The notes: a model not told the origin generated them from the letters alone. A stretch of DNA of 64,000 nucleotides from Marinoscillum sp. MHG1-6 (GCF_024714475.1 NZ_JAMZMI010000003.1:248001-312000); one strand, 5' to 3'. Shown: positions 35,684 to 45,934, counted from the stretch's first letter. Made by a program: numbers and translations.

Positions 35684-35846
35684 CACTTTGGGATTATGGG
35701 TCAAAAACTTTTTACGCCTATAGCTGAAAGGGCAATAGCTCTCCTAAAACCATCCGTCGATGGCTCTGACTCAAATATCATGGTTCTCCGGCCGACCAAA
35801 ATCGGCCAACACTGATCTGGTTGAAAAGACCGGGAACTAGCCGTTT

Positions 35847-36617
35847 CTATTTCACCAAATCACCCAGCCCACAGTCCTTCAGCTCTTTAATCGCCTCTGC
35901 TACCAGTTTAGCATTGATAATTGCCCCCTCTTTATTGGTATGGGTATGATCCTTAACAAATAAACCAGAGGTTACATAATCCTGACCCAATGATTCATAT
36001 TTAGTAGCCACCAGATCATTCAAATCAATAAAATACGCACCTTCCATCTTAGCTGCCTCTCTCGCCCACTTCGCGTAACTCTCTGTGGCACGATCCACCT
36101 TTCCATCTTTCCAGACATTTCGAGCAACCAATGAGCATACAATTGGGATCCCTCCTTTTGCCTTAGTATCGTGACAGTATTTTCGGATGTACCATCCATA
36201 GGATCGTACCATCTCTCTTTGGCCGGTCAGGATATTATCGATCTCCTCCATTTCATCCCCATTACCTCTAATGGATCCCCTAGCTCGGAAATCATCGTTG
36301 ATTGCACCACCATCATTATGACCGAATTGAATGATCACATAATCACCCGAGTCAATCTGAGCATGCACCTGATCCCACAATCCCTCGGAAATGAATGTCC
36401 TACTGCTTCTACCTCCACGTGCCCGGTTCACCACCTCCACCTGGGTTGTATCCAGCTGATCAGCAAAGAATGCACCCCATCCCCAAAGTCTGCCCTCTCC
36501 TTTTCCAGATCCATTTTGAACGGTAGAATCCCCTACCAGGAAAATGGTTGTTTTCTCTTTGGTTTGAAAAAAGAAAAGGGTTGATAATCCAATTAGTAAG
36601 ACTGATAGTACTTTCAT
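35847..36617 (-). CDS. Rhamnogalacturonan acetylesterase-like SGNH hydrolase (CE12)
   Basis: 256 residues with a signal-like N-terminus. The SGNH blocks are 'LVGDSTVQN' (Ser31), 'RGGRSSRTF', 'IQFGHND' and 'DHTHTNKEGA' (Asp223, His226), which fits CE12 of the YesT/RgaE type. It removes acetyl groups from rhamnogalacturonan, making the backbone accessible to the lyase. It is 38 bases downstream of the GH43-like gene and probably in its operon. This is the plain single-domain version; two multidomain relatives lie at 53426 and 60610. Confidence 0.88.
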   Translation of the reverse strand: MKVLSVLLIGLSTLFFFQTKEKTTIFLVGDSTVQNGSGKGEGRLWGWGAFFADQLDTTQVEVVNRARGGRSSRTFISEGLWDQVHAQIDSGDYVIIQFGHNDGGAINDDFRARGSIRGNGDEMEEIDNILTGQREMVRSYGWYIRKYCHDTKAKGGIPIVCSLVARNVWKDGKVDRATESYAKWAREAAKMEGAYFIDLNDLVATKYESLGQDYVTSGLFVKDHTHTNKEGAIINAKLVAEAIKELKDCGLGDLVK

Positions 36618-36655
36618 TATTTTGTTTTTTGTTCTTAGTTCAACAAAGTCCCTGC

Positions 36656-38560
36656 CTATTTCGAAGGAGTTAACTGTACATAAACCGGTCGATTTCGAAA
36701 AGTCTTAATCTCACCTTCGTCATATATTAACTCCGCTACCTGAAGAGAACTTCGGCGTGTTTCATAATTATCAATACCGGCATTTTCAGGCGTTTTACCG
36801 GGATGCGTAAAGTAGTAAATAAATGCTTTCTCTCCTTGTACGACTACATCCGGATGTTGACCTTTCACACGATCGTCAGTATATTTTCCGGGCCGCTGAA
36901 GGATGCGGTTTTCCTGCTTCTGCCAGTTTTCAAGGTCATTGGAAAAGTATACTCCCAGCCCCTCCCAATTATCGACTACCATCCAGTACTTCTCTTTCCA
37001 CTGAAAGACTTTCGGGCCTTCTCCACGCTCACTTACCACCTTTTTCCCGCTATCGGTCCAGGTATAAAGATCCGGACTATCGGCATAGTAAATGGATTTA
37101 CCATCTCGCTCATTGTTATAATACATTCTCCAGGTTCCATCCGGTTTTGGGAAAACACATGCGTCAATACATTTATCGTTGGCTAAAGGCAGCGTAGACT
37201 CGTATTCCCAGTCGATCAAATTAGCACTTGTAAGATGGATGATATGACGGGGATGTTTCCAGTTCGAAAAGGTACCCGGGACAATGGTCAGGTACATATG
37301 GTAGGTGCCTTCACGCGCTATAACCTCGGGTGCCCAATGAGAATAATCCTGCTCCCCATACTGAATGTTACAGACCCCTTTGTACTTCCAAAACTTTCCG
37401 TCCTCGGATTCCGCAATTCCAATGCGTGTGCCATGGACCCATTTCACTCCATCCAGACTATCTACATTAGCCCGCCTGTTGGTATAGAACATATACCATT
37501 TCTCCTCGGACTGATTCCAGACAATCACCGGATCAGCCGCGCCATCATGAATTGTGTCCCGATAAAGTGGTTTGGGTGCCGGGATCAACGCTTTCAGTTT
37601 GTTGAGGTCTGCGGGATCGGGATTCTTGAGGTTCTCGACAACTGTGGTCGAAACTTTAAAAACAGTACCATGACGGGTACCCTTCGGAAAATCAATATCA
37701 GATGAAATATCCGTCCAGTTCACCAGATCAGATGAGCTTAGAGCACCCATAGCATGTTGACGGTATCGATCAAAATAGACTACCCAGTTGGCATCTAACT
37801 TTGTCATAGTAGGTCCTTCTACCCAATCATCACTAATGGCGTCCGAAACGGAGACATCCCAGCTATAAAGGTCCTCACTTACCAACACATGAAGGTTCTT
37901 CTGCACCTCAGGGAATTTGGTCTCATCCTTAACGATCATGACATACCGGTCTTCAACAACCTTGATGGTCGCATCGATCACATTAAACCCAGGATCCAGC
38001 AGTAGCTCTGTTTCACTAAATTCTTTGAAATCTCTGGTGGTACAGTAATAAATGCGATGATTCCAGTCCTGCTCAGCACTATTGGCGGTTTCTTCGAATT
38101 TCCCGGGAATGGTACTGGACCAGTAAATCATAAATTCATCCCGATTCTCAACATAGAAAATCTCAGGCGCCCAGCAATTTTTTGTTGCGGGCTCATGCTG
38201 CATAACAGGAATAAATTGCTGTGGGGACCAATTGATCAAATCTACCGACGAGGCATATCCTATTCCACCATCCGACCAACTCACCGTCCAAACCATATGA
38301 AACTTGCTATCCGGCCCCTGAATGATGCATGGGTCACGCATCAATCTATCAGCGCTCAGCTCTGGTTTCAGATAAGGCTGATCTTCATTCAGTGCCTTCC
38401 AGGTCAGACCATCTTCACTATAAGCCAGGTGAAGCCCATCTTCCCCTCCACCTTTGAAATAGGAAAATAGGAAGACCTCCTCTTGCTGAGGAGGCCTGGT
38501 TTCACAGGATAATAATACCAACTGCCATAGGACAGCAAAAACAAGACTTAATCGATTCAT
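36656..38560 (-). CDS. Double GH43-like five-bladed-propeller glycosidase, lipoprotein
   Basis: 634 residues with lipobox 'WQLVLLSC' (Cys19). Two propeller domains lie in tandem. The first (about 28-310) has 'FLFSYFKGGGEDGLHLAYSEDGLTW', 'MRDPCIIQGPDSKFHMVWT' and 'NCWAPEIFYV'. The second (about 335-620) has 'IHDGAADPVIVWNQSEEKWYMFYTNRR', 'HWAPEVIAREGTYHMYLT' and 'KCIDACVFPKPDGTWRMYY'. Both look like GH43-clan members, which typically release arabinose or other side-chain sugars. It lies 13 bases after the PL11 gene and upstream of CE12. Which domain is active is not known. Confidence 0.8.
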   Translation of the reverse strand: MNRLSLVFAVLWQLVLLSCETRPPQQEEVFLFSYFKGGGEDGLHLAYSEDGLTWKALNEDQPYLKPELSADRLMRDPCIIQGPDSKFHMVWTVSWSDGGIGYASSVDLINWSPQQFIPVMQHEPATKNCWAPEIFYVENRDEFMIYWSSTIPGKFEETANSAEQDWNHRIYYCTTRDFKEFSETELLLDPGFNVIDATIKVVEDRYVMIVKDETKFPEVQKNLHVLVSEDLYSWDVSVSDAISDDWVEGPTMTKLDANWVVYFDRYRQHAMGALSSSDLVNWTDISSDIDFPKGTRHGTVFKVSTTVVENLKNPDPADLNKLKALIPAPKPLYRDTIHDGAADPVIVWNQSEEKWYMFYTNRRANVDSLDGVKWVHGTRIGIAESEDGKFWKYKGVCNIQYGEQDYSHWAPEVIAREGTYHMYLTIVPGTFSNWKHPRHIIHLTSANLIDWEYESTLPLANDKCIDACVFPKPDGTWRMYYNNERDGKSIYYADSPDLYTWTDSGKKVVSERGEGPKVFQWKEKYWMVVDNWEGLGVYFSNDLENWQKQENRILQRPGKYTDDRVKGQHPDVVVQGEKAFIYYFTHPGKTPENAGIDNYETRRSSLQVAELIYDEGEIKTFRNRPVYVQLTPSK

Positions 38561-38573
38561 GAATTATCCTGTA

Positions 38574-41500
38574 TCAGTCTTTTACAATTTTACCACTCAT
38601 GATACCATTACCGGTAGTAATTCTGATCAGATAGACACCGCTTTCCAACCCGGAAATATCTACGTGCTGCTGATTCATCATATCCCTGGATAACAGCTGA
38701 TGGCCCGTTAATGAATAGATCTCAACTCTTTTCACCTCATTCAGATCGAAATATATGATCGATTTAGTGGGATTGGGGTAAAGCTTTCCATGTAAATCAA
38801 CTTGCTCGGCATCAAGAACTGAAGAGGACCATCGAACTACTTCATAAAACAGCTGTTTTCTATCATTCAGATTACATGGCACACATCCTATTTCGCCAGC
38901 ACCACCTATCAGCGCCAGACATTGACCATTGGAATTACTTTTTAGTGCAAAATATGTCGGTTCGCTATCACTCAAGACCACCTCGAATTCGTTGGTAGCC
39001 CCTGAAGCTGTCGACGTACCCTGGATTAAATTTTTCTCTACATCTAAATCCAGCAATGCACGACTGTGCAACGCTCTAACCAGGTAGTTGCCACTCGATC
39101 GTTCTACGGTCCATATCTGGTTATTTCCATCAACAGAGGGATCACCGTTAGCTTCTGATTCCAGGATCACCAGTGATCCCTGTTCGAATGATCCGCCTGC
39201 CACGGTCAATCTTTTGTTGTTATACCTGGATTTAATGGCGTATTGTACGTTCTCCCCAAGGATACCCTCCGTAAAGATGGCAGAAGTGTATGTACCGGCG
39301 GGTTGGTTGGTGTAACCACACCCCTTGCCGCGCATGATAATTGAAGTTCCCTGAAAGTCATCTTCGGTAAATAATATCAATGAAGTTCCTACTGGCAAAT
39401 CCAAATCAAGGATATCACCCAGATCTACCTCCGCAGATGTAAGCTCCGACTGACTGTAACTTCCGGCTGGTACGGTTTGACAAACACGCTCGGCCCATCT
39501 TACCTGCTCATAGAACAATTGATTATCATCTCCCTCCGCACAGGTTTCGCATATCAACGAGCCATCAGCCGGATTCAAAGCCAGACATTTTCCACTCGCT
39601 TTATTTTTAATTGAAAAATAGGCTGGGTCCGTGGCATCCAGAACCATTTCAAAGAGTTGTTCATCCGTCCCGGGTTGCGTGTTGTCCAGCTCAACATCCA
39701 ATCCTGCTGTCACCTCAATATAAGATCGACTTTGAAATCCTTTTATCAGATAGTCTCCAAGATATTTTTCAAATGACCAAACCTGATTTGTTCCATCCAC
39801 TGCATTGTTAACATCATCTGTACCTAAAGTAATCGCGGAGCCATTATCCTTCAATGCCCCTTCCACTGTCAGAAGCTGACCATTTGCCTTGGATTTAATA
39901 GAATAAGTCAAATCCGATCCAAATAATTGTGATACCAAAATAGCGGATAGATAGCTCCCCGCAGGCTGACTGACATCACAACTCCCCTCTCCTCTAACAG
40001 ACTTTGAACTTCCTTCAAAATTGTCCTGATCAAAAAGGATCAATGATGAACCTGCAGGAAGATCTAATCCAGTAATATCGTCAAGGCTCACACCTTCAGC
40101 AGCCAGTTGAGTACTTGTATACTCACCAAAAGGCAAAGTTTTTAAGCTGGACAAACAAGGGTCCGCGCTGCGAATATCAGGCTTAGGTGGAGTAACCATT
40201 CCTTCACCCAGGTAGAAACTTGGATGTGGTGGCTGGTTATACCCTACATTTTGCCAGGCTATTGCCAATCGGTATTGTGGGTCATGCATCAAGGTTCTGA
40301 TTCGGTAATTAGTCACATCGGTACTCACGAAAAATACCAATGCCGAACTAGATGGCGTCCTCATCAATATTTCTTCTCGCCAGTCTCCAATCAAATCACC
40401 CATCAGCGTAGGAGTGTTCTTGGTGCCATTGTTTGTGGAAGCTCCCTCGATAAGATACAATGTCTCCAAACGATTGGAAGCAAAGCTACCTGGAACCCAT
40501 TCATTGAGTACTCCACGATCCAACACCTCTCTTTGAAGGTCCTCATCCCACCAGATCCCAAAGTTGAAGCTTGGGGTATTTCCTCCTGAGGTTGATTGGG
40601 GGTATGTGGTCGTGATCAGATTACCGTCTTTGTCATAAACGCCTGAGCCATCTGAGGACCAAACTTCATATCCGGGATAATTGGGATCAAGGTCCTGCGC
40701 TACCCCACGGCCCACATCACCACCTCCACCAGCATGCACCCATTGCATTTCTCCGGTTCCGGCATTTCTAATAGACATATTCGGTCTTGCTTCAGTACCA
40801 AGTGATGACTCATGTGGCATGTAGAATTCCAGGCCACCTTCATCCGGATCGATATCTGCAAGGTGAGTTGCATCTCCATGGCCCATCAAAGTGTTATACA
40901 ATCCTGAACCATCATCATCAATAGCGGCAGCACCATACAGAATTTCGTCCTTGCCATCATTGTCCACATCACCCACCGAGATACTGTGAGCGCCCTGTCC
41001 GGTATAGTCTGAATAAGCTATGTCTGTATCAAATATCCAGCGCGTCGTTAATTCCCCTCCTCGATAATCATAGGCAGCCAGAACCGTACGCGTATAGTAC
41101 CCTCTACACATCACGAGACTAGGGCGTTGTCCATCCAAATAAGCAATGGTCGCAAGAAATCGGTCTACCCTGTTTCCATAACCGTCTCCCCAGGCAGATA
41201 CATTTCCACGTGCCGGGTAATAATCCGTAGTCACGAGCTCTTCACCCGTTTGACCACTAAAAACCGTTAAAAATTCTGGTCCATCCAGAACATAACCGGC
41301 TGTATTACGGTAGTCTGCCCCTGCATCTCCAATCACATTACCTTTCCCATCTACTGTTCCATCTGCCGTTTTACATGCGATCTCGGCAAAGCCATCACTA
41401 TCCAGATCATAAACCATGAACTGTGTGTAATGCGCACCGGACCTGATATTTTTTCCAAGATCAATTTTCCATAAACTGGTGCCATCAAATTCCAGAGCCT

Positions 41501-42029
41501 CCAGTATAGTGTTACCTGTATATCCACTCTGAGAGTTGTCCTTTGAATTAGTTGGATACCACTTCAGAACTATTTCATAATCTCCATCATTGTCCAAATC
41601 TCCTACGCTGGCATCATTGGCATCGTAAGTGTAACTCACTCCATCAGGGGTGGTACCTCCGGTAGGAGGCGTAAGAGGTATAAGTTGATAGAAATCAGCC
41701 CACGGTTCAACCACCTTAGAGGTATCTATTGGACTGTCATTGACCAGTGCCACTACCTTGTACTGGTCACCAGGAGATGGACTGGAGGGTACAAATTGAT
41801 AATTGGTACTTGTAGTAATCGGGGATCCATTTACCAGGACATCATTTCGATATAAGTTAAAAGTCACTTCATCAGGGTCAGTACCTAGCATTCTCCAGGA
41901 AGCGTATACCCCGGATCCACCCTGATCCACAACAACCAACGCCCTGTCAAGGTCTTCCATTACTCTTTGAGAATAACCTGGGATAAGGGATAAAATCATT
42001 AGGGTAAATGCTGCAAATATTTTTCTCAT
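38574..42029 (-). CDS. Rhamnogalacturonan lyase (PL11) with duplicated crystallin/ricin-like modules and T9SS tail
   Basis: 1151 residues. After the signal peptide comes an Ig-like segment (about 25-105) and then the PL11 eight-bladed propeller (about 110-620), seen in 'ANDASVGDLDNDGDYEIVLKW', 'GAHYTQFMVYDLDSDGFAEIACKTADGT' and 'GDVDNDGKDEILYGA'; the Asp-rich motifs are Ca2+ sites. Residues 628-845 and 852-1065 are two copies of one module: a crystallin-like part ('LILFDQDNFEGSSKSVRG' versus 'LILFTEDDFQGTSIIMRG') plus a ricin-type trefoil part. A T9SS type A domain ends the protein. It cleaves the rhamnogalacturonan I backbone at the surface and heads the pectin operon. Confidence 0.9.
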   Translation of the reverse strand: MRKIFAAFTLMILSLIPGYSQRVMEDLDRALVVVDQGGSGVYASWRMLGTDPDEVTFNLYRNDVLVNGSPITTSTNYQFVPSSPSPGDQYKVVALVNDSPIDTSKVVEPWADFYQLIPLTPPTGGTTPDGVSYTYDANDASVGDLDNDGDYEIVLKWYPTNSKDNSQSGYTGNTILEALEFDGTSLWKIDLGKNIRSGAHYTQFMVYDLDSDGFAEIACKTADGTVDGKGNVIGDAGADYRNTAGYVLDGPEFLTVFSGQTGEELVTTDYYPARGNVSAWGDGYGNRVDRFLATIAYLDGQRPSLVMCRGYYTRTVLAAYDYRGGELTTRWIFDTDIAYSDYTGQGAHSISVGDVDNDGKDEILYGAAAIDDDGSGLYNTLMGHGDATHLADIDPDEGGLEFYMPHESSLGTEARPNMSIRNAGTGEMQWVHAGGGGDVGRGVAQDLDPNYPGYEVWSSDGSGVYDKDGNLITTTYPQSTSGGNTPSFNFGIWWDEDLQREVLDRGVLNEWVPGSFASNRLETLYLIEGASTNNGTKNTPTLMGDLIGDWREEILMRTPSSSALVFFVSTDVTNYRIRTLMHDPQYRLAIAWQNVGYNQPPHPSFYLGEGMVTPPKPDIRSADPCLSSLKTLPFGEYTSTQLAAEGVSLDDITGLDLPAGSSLILFDQDNFEGSSKSVRGEGSCDVSQPAGSYLSAILVSQLFGSDLTYSIKSKANGQLLTVEGALKDNGSAITLGTDDVNNAVDGTNQVWSFEKYLGDYLIKGFQSRSYIEVTAGLDVELDNTQPGTDEQLFEMVLDATDPAYFSIKNKASGKCLALNPADGSLICETCAEGDDNQLFYEQVRWAERVCQTVPAGSYSQSELTSAEVDLGDILDLDLPVGTSLILFTEDDFQGTSIIMRGKGCGYTNQPAGTYTSAIFTEGILGENVQYAIKSRYNNKRLTVAGGSFEQGSLVILESEANGDPSVDGNNQIWTVERSSGNYLVRALHSRALLDLDVEKNLIQGTSTASGATNEFEVVLSDSEPTYFALKSNSNGQCLALIGGAGEIGCVPCNLNDRKQLFYEVVRWSSSVLDAEQVDLHGKLYPNPTKSIIYFDLNEVKRVEIYSLTGHQLLSRDMMNQQHVDISGLESGVYLIRITTGNGIMSGKIVKD

Positions 42030-42133
42030 AATTACTTTTTGTAGTATTCAATTCCAGAATGATGAAGGATAAAGCACATACTCTGGGTTATTACAAGTTT
42101 AAATCAGATGACTTAAGTAAAGTTTTGACAATT

Positions 42134-42150
42134 GGTAATATAGGGGTGGT
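42134..42150 (-). promoter_or_regulatory. Shared upstream 17-bp motif (PL11 gene)
   Basis: Minus strand ACCACCCCTATATTACC, 104 bases before the PL11 start. It matches the motif at 46020-46036 at 14 of 17 positions and that at 53302-53318 more weakly. It is a candidate activator site. Confidence 0.45.
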
Positions 42151-42173
42151 GTTTTCGGAATTTTGACCAGGAC

Positions 42174-42204
42174 ATAAAAAAAGCTGCCCAAATTGGGCAG
42201 CTTC
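42174..42204 (-). terminator. Rho-independent terminator
   Basis: On the minus strand, stem AAGCTGCCC / GGGCAGCTT with a 5-base loop is followed by TTTTTTT. It lies 20 bases after the stop of the gene at 42224-45934 and insulates that gene from PL11. Confidence 0.85.
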
Positions 42205-42223
42205 TCAACCGTCTAACAACTGA

Positions 42224-45200
42224 CTATTTGATTATTAGTCTTTTCACTGCTTTCTCTCCATCGATTTCCGTGGATACGAAATATGCACCAGTCTTAAGCG
42301 CTGTAGAAAGATCAAGATTGATTCTGTTTCTACCGGTCTCAGCCATCTTCACATTTTCATATACCGTTCTTCCAGTCACGTCAATGATCTTGATATTGAT
42401 CAGTTGATTTTTCTCCGCTACAAAGCTGATGTTAACAGGACCCTCTGACGGGTTAGGATAAACCTGGAAAGCATTACCTTGAAGTAAAGGATCAACTGCC
42501 AACGCATTAGGATCTCCAGTCTGAGGATAAGCATCAAACATGTAGTAAACAGACCATCTCATAATATCCCAGAAATCCTGAGTGGCTTTAGAAAGTCCAG
42601 TTTCAGTATTGATATCATGATAGGCTCTGGCCACGTTCATGTAGTAGCTTCGTTGGATCGGGAACTCAGCCACTGATACCGCCAAATCCTGAACAAACTC
42701 TGCATTGAATGAAGGATCTGCAGCAGTTCCTCCTGACTCTCTTGCTGCGACTGCAATTACATTAACTGTAGTAGCAAACCCATGTAGATATGGGATACCT
42801 CTCTCTGGTGTGGCATCAGACCATGTGATGATCTGATCCTGCTGCCAGCCCAGTTCGAAGATTGACTCATGAAGAGGATCCACAATTTTCCACTGTAGAT
42901 CTACAGCTTCTTCGTTTGCACCACCGTAACCCCAAATCGCGGCAGAGTTATCAGTCATGAATCCCTCATCACCCCATGAGTTCGTATAAGTACCTGCTTC
43001 TAAGCTAATGCTCGGAACAGGGAATGCATCCCTTGCAGGGCCAAAATTAGTCAAGGCACTGCTACCAATAGACTCACTGATTACGATGCCTTCTATTCCC
43101 AATTCAACATAGAGTGAATCGTAAGAAGCTTCATTGAATACTCCAGACGGGATGTAGTGTACCTTCACATACTGAGACAAGCTATCGAATAATGTCTGGT
43201 CATAAGATGCCATTTCATCATAAGCTCCAATGAAGGCGATAGTAACCAACTCAGGCAACTCATCATCACAAGCATCAGGAATACCATCATTGTCTACATC
43301 TATTTTATCACTTCCCGCAGCACAAAGGTCACACGCGTCAGGAACACCATCACCATCTGCATCTGCATTATCATCTCCTGAAGAACAGATATCACAGCCA
43401 TCAGGAACACCATCACCATCTGTATCAACGTTATCATCAAAGCCTTCGCAAACATCCTCTGCGTTGATCACGCCATCGCCATCATCATCCTCGATAACTA
43501 CCCAATCTGTAGTTCCTAAAGCAATTAGTCTTTCAATCTCTCTAAGGTAAACCTCTTGACTACCTTCAGTAATTGGGAAATAATTGATCGTATCAACTGT
43601 TGCATCTGTTGTGTAAAGGTTGTCATTACCAAAACCAAAATATGTTCTATATCCAAGCGGATAAACACCTGCTCCAGTATAGTATTCATCTGTGCTATTG
43701 AACCTTGCGATAGCTACCCAGTCATCATTTGCGGCTACGATTTCCGCATTAGAAGATGTATAAGCTGCTGCAGTCATTGACAAAATATCATTTGGCGTGT
43801 AATACAATTCCAGGGAATCATCACCATCTAATGTAGCGTCGCTAAAGATAGGATCGCCAGGAAGTTTAACATGTACCTTTTGGGTCGCCGGAGCTTCCGC
43901 ACCTTGAATATTGGCAATTGAATTGGAATCAAACCACTTCAATCTGCTATTCCTTGATCCCCATAAGTTGTTATTCAATATTGGGTCATTAGAATAGTGG
44001 AAAAGATCTGCAAGAGTAGCAACATCTGAACTTCCTGCACTTCTACCGATAATAATCAAATCTCCCGCGTTAAGTGCTGTTTCTTCCTCGGTAGTTACAC
44101 TTGCAACACTTGCCGGCCACCAGGTAGTAACAGACATCCCAACCGACTCCAAAAAGGCTATTTGAACACTGTCGGCTTCATCATCCGTAACAAAAACAAC
44201 ATCACCATCCACAAGGCGTGGAGGATTAGGAACACCTTCAGCAGGAACAGTAATCCCAGTCAAATGATAAGCAGCATTTCTCCAAAGCGTTAGACCTGCT
44301 CCGGTGAAGTTAGCTCCCATTTTTGAACTCATACCTCCGATATTCATTGGTATGGTGATCATGTCAGCTTGTAGCGTCTGCGAACCAACAACGGCCCCGG
44401 TAGTCAATAAATTCACACCAATATTGGCGGTACCAACTGCTGAAGCTTTATTAGGCATTCCTAGTAGTGTGTTTGAGCCGCTAGTCACATCAACAGCTAC
44501 GCCGTTACCATATTGAAATGCCTTGAAATATTCCACACCGGTAGCCTCTCTAATGTAGTTACCATCATCAAATGCACCTCTTTTGAACATTTGAACTGAA
44601 TCACCAGGAGCAAAAGTTATCCCTTTAAATAATTCATGAGCTGTATCAAACGACTTCAACCAGTAATCAGCCTCTACTTCTCCACCGCTACCTGCAGCAC
44701 CTCCGGTAAAGCCACGTCCATCTCTCAATGCATATACTTTATTGTAAATAACTGGAATCGCATAGGTTCCAATGCCCAGAGTTCGTCCTGGTTGATAAAT
44801 AACAGAAGATGATCCATAAGATTCTTGTGCTATAATCAGATCATAACCTGTCATATCTAATGGACCCCCGGTATCATCTGCATCCTGATTGATCACTGTA
44901 ACATCAAGGTTAGGATCAGCCAGGTACATTGCAAGTACAGGATCCTTAGCTACAGTTTCATCCAATGTAGCATCGTTTGTCACATAGGCCACAGCTTTCG
45001 CGGTCGCGTTAACTACGTTCACTTTTACCGTTCCTTCAATCACATTTCCAAAGAAATCAGTAGCTGTAACGCTCACTTTCGCCAGACCTGCTGCTACTAC
45101 TGTCTCAGCTGATGGTTCCTGAACGGTAGTTATGGTTGCATTAGCCGTAGCATCACCAGATGATGCCATTGCGAAAACCTCGCCAATCGGCTGCCCCTCA

Positions 45201-45934
45201 GTAAGCGTAACAATCTCAGGGAAAGCAACATCTACTGCTGAAATGGTGTCATCATCAGTAACGTAAACAAGCAAAGAGCCATCAGCAGGCAAAATTCCTC
45301 CATCTGTTCCCCAACCTGATAACGTAGTACCCGTTGAGTGTTGTACAATACCACCGCTACTTACATGCACTCGTGCGGTATTACTAGCCACACCATTTCT
45401 CCATGGAGCAAAACCTGTCATATCAACGAGACCCCCTTCCACATAAAGCTGGCAGTCATCGTCTCCCCATCTACCCCATATGTAAAATGGTTTAGCTTCC
45501 ATCTTTCCTCCGGCTTCAATGTGGATGTTCGCACCCTGCATGATATAGGCCTGAGCAGTGGCACGGTTATTAATTAATCCGCCGTCATTGATGTAAACGT
45601 TTGCGTTTGTGCCCATAGGAGCAGAGAGGTAATCTAAAAACAAGGTGTCATTCACATGAAATTCACCACCCTCCTGCATTACCACAGTGTAGTATTGTCC
45701 ACCCGTTTGGGTAGCACCCCACACACATGGATTTGAGCCAGCGCCAATATTGAATACACCATCATTGGCAGTGAATGTAGGAACATCACCCGACCAGTTG
45801 GCCGGATCCTCAAAATCAGAGGAAGTAGCACCTGTCCAGGTGTAGCTACCTTGGGCAAACGACATATGTAATGTCGCCAGCAGGACTAACCCGAGCAGGA
45901 TCCCTCTTTTCAAAATAAAGTTGAGTTGTCTCAT
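42224..45934 (-). CDS. Very large T9SS protein with three Rossmann-like segments and TSP3 repeats
   Basis: 1236 residues with signal peptide ending 'HMSFAQ'. Residues of about 28-225 begin 'YTWTGATSSDFEDPANWSGDVP' and look like a right-handed beta-solenoid. Three divergent segments of ~240 residues follow (about 310-560, 575-810, 898-1140). Each opens with a hydrophobic strand and carries a similar motif: 'DLIIAQESYGSSSV', 'DLIIIGRSAGSSDV', 'GIVISESIGSSAL'. Between the second and third lie four Ca2+-binding TSP3 repeats (about 812-895, 'DTDGDGVPDGCD'). A T9SS type A domain ends it. The segments resemble class I glutamine-amidotransferase-like folds. Function unknown. It has its own terminator. 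Confidence 0.75.
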   Translation of the reverse strand: MRQLNFILKRGILLGLVLLATLHMSFAQGSYTWTGATSSDFEDPANWSGDVPTFTANDGVFNIGAGSNPCVWGATQTGGQYYTVVMQEGGEFHVNDTLFLDYLSAPMGTNANVYINDGGLINNRATAQAYIMQGANIHIEAGGKMEAKPFYIWGRWGDDDCQLYVEGGLVDMTGFAPWRNGVASNTARVHVSSGGIVQHSTGTTLSGWGTDGGILPADGSLLVYVTDDDTISAVDVAFPEIVTLTEGQPIGEVFAMASSGDATANATITTVQEPSAETVVAAGLAKVSVTATDFFGNVIEGTVKVNVVNATAKAVAYVTNDATLDETVAKDPVLAMYLADPNLDVTVINQDADDTGGPLDMTGYDLIIAQESYGSSSVIYQPGRTLGIGTYAIPVIYNKVYALRDGRGFTGGAAGSGGEVEADYWLKSFDTAHELFKGITFAPGDSVQMFKRGAFDDGNYIREATGVEYFKAFQYGNGVAVDVTSGSNTLLGMPNKASAVGTANIGVNLLTTGAVVGSQTLQADMITIPMNIGGMSSKMGANFTGAGLTLWRNAAYHLTGITVPAEGVPNPPRLVDGDVVFVTDDEADSVQIAFLESVGMSVTTWWPASVASVTTEEETALNAGDLIIIGRSAGSSDVATLADLFHYSNDPILNNNLWGSRNSRLKWFDSNSIANIQGAEAPATQKVHVKLPGDPIFSDATLDGDDSLELYYTPNDILSMTAAAYTSSNAEIVAANDDWVAIARFNSTDEYYTGAGVYPLGYRTYFGFGNDNLYTTDATVDTINYFPITEGSQEVYLREIERLIALGTTDWVVIEDDDGDGVINAEDVCEGFDDNVDTDGDGVPDGCDICSSGDDNADADGDGVPDACDLCAAGSDKIDVDNDGIPDACDDELPELVTIAFIGAYDEMASYDQTLFDSLSQYVKVHYIPSGVFNEASYDSLYVELGIEGIVISESIGSSALTNFGPARDAFPVPSISLEAGTYTNSWGDEGFMTDNSAAIWGYGGANEEAVDLQWKIVDPLHESIFELGWQQDQIITWSDATPERGIPYLHGFATTVNVIAVAARESGGTAADPSFNAEFVQDLAVSVAEFPIQRSYYMNVARAYHDINTETGLSKATQDFWDIMRWSVYYMFDAYPQTGDPNALAVDPLLQGNAFQVYPNPSEGPVNISFVAEKNQLINIKIIDVTGRTVYENVKMAETGRNRINLDLSTALKTGAYFVSTEIDGEKAVKRLIIK

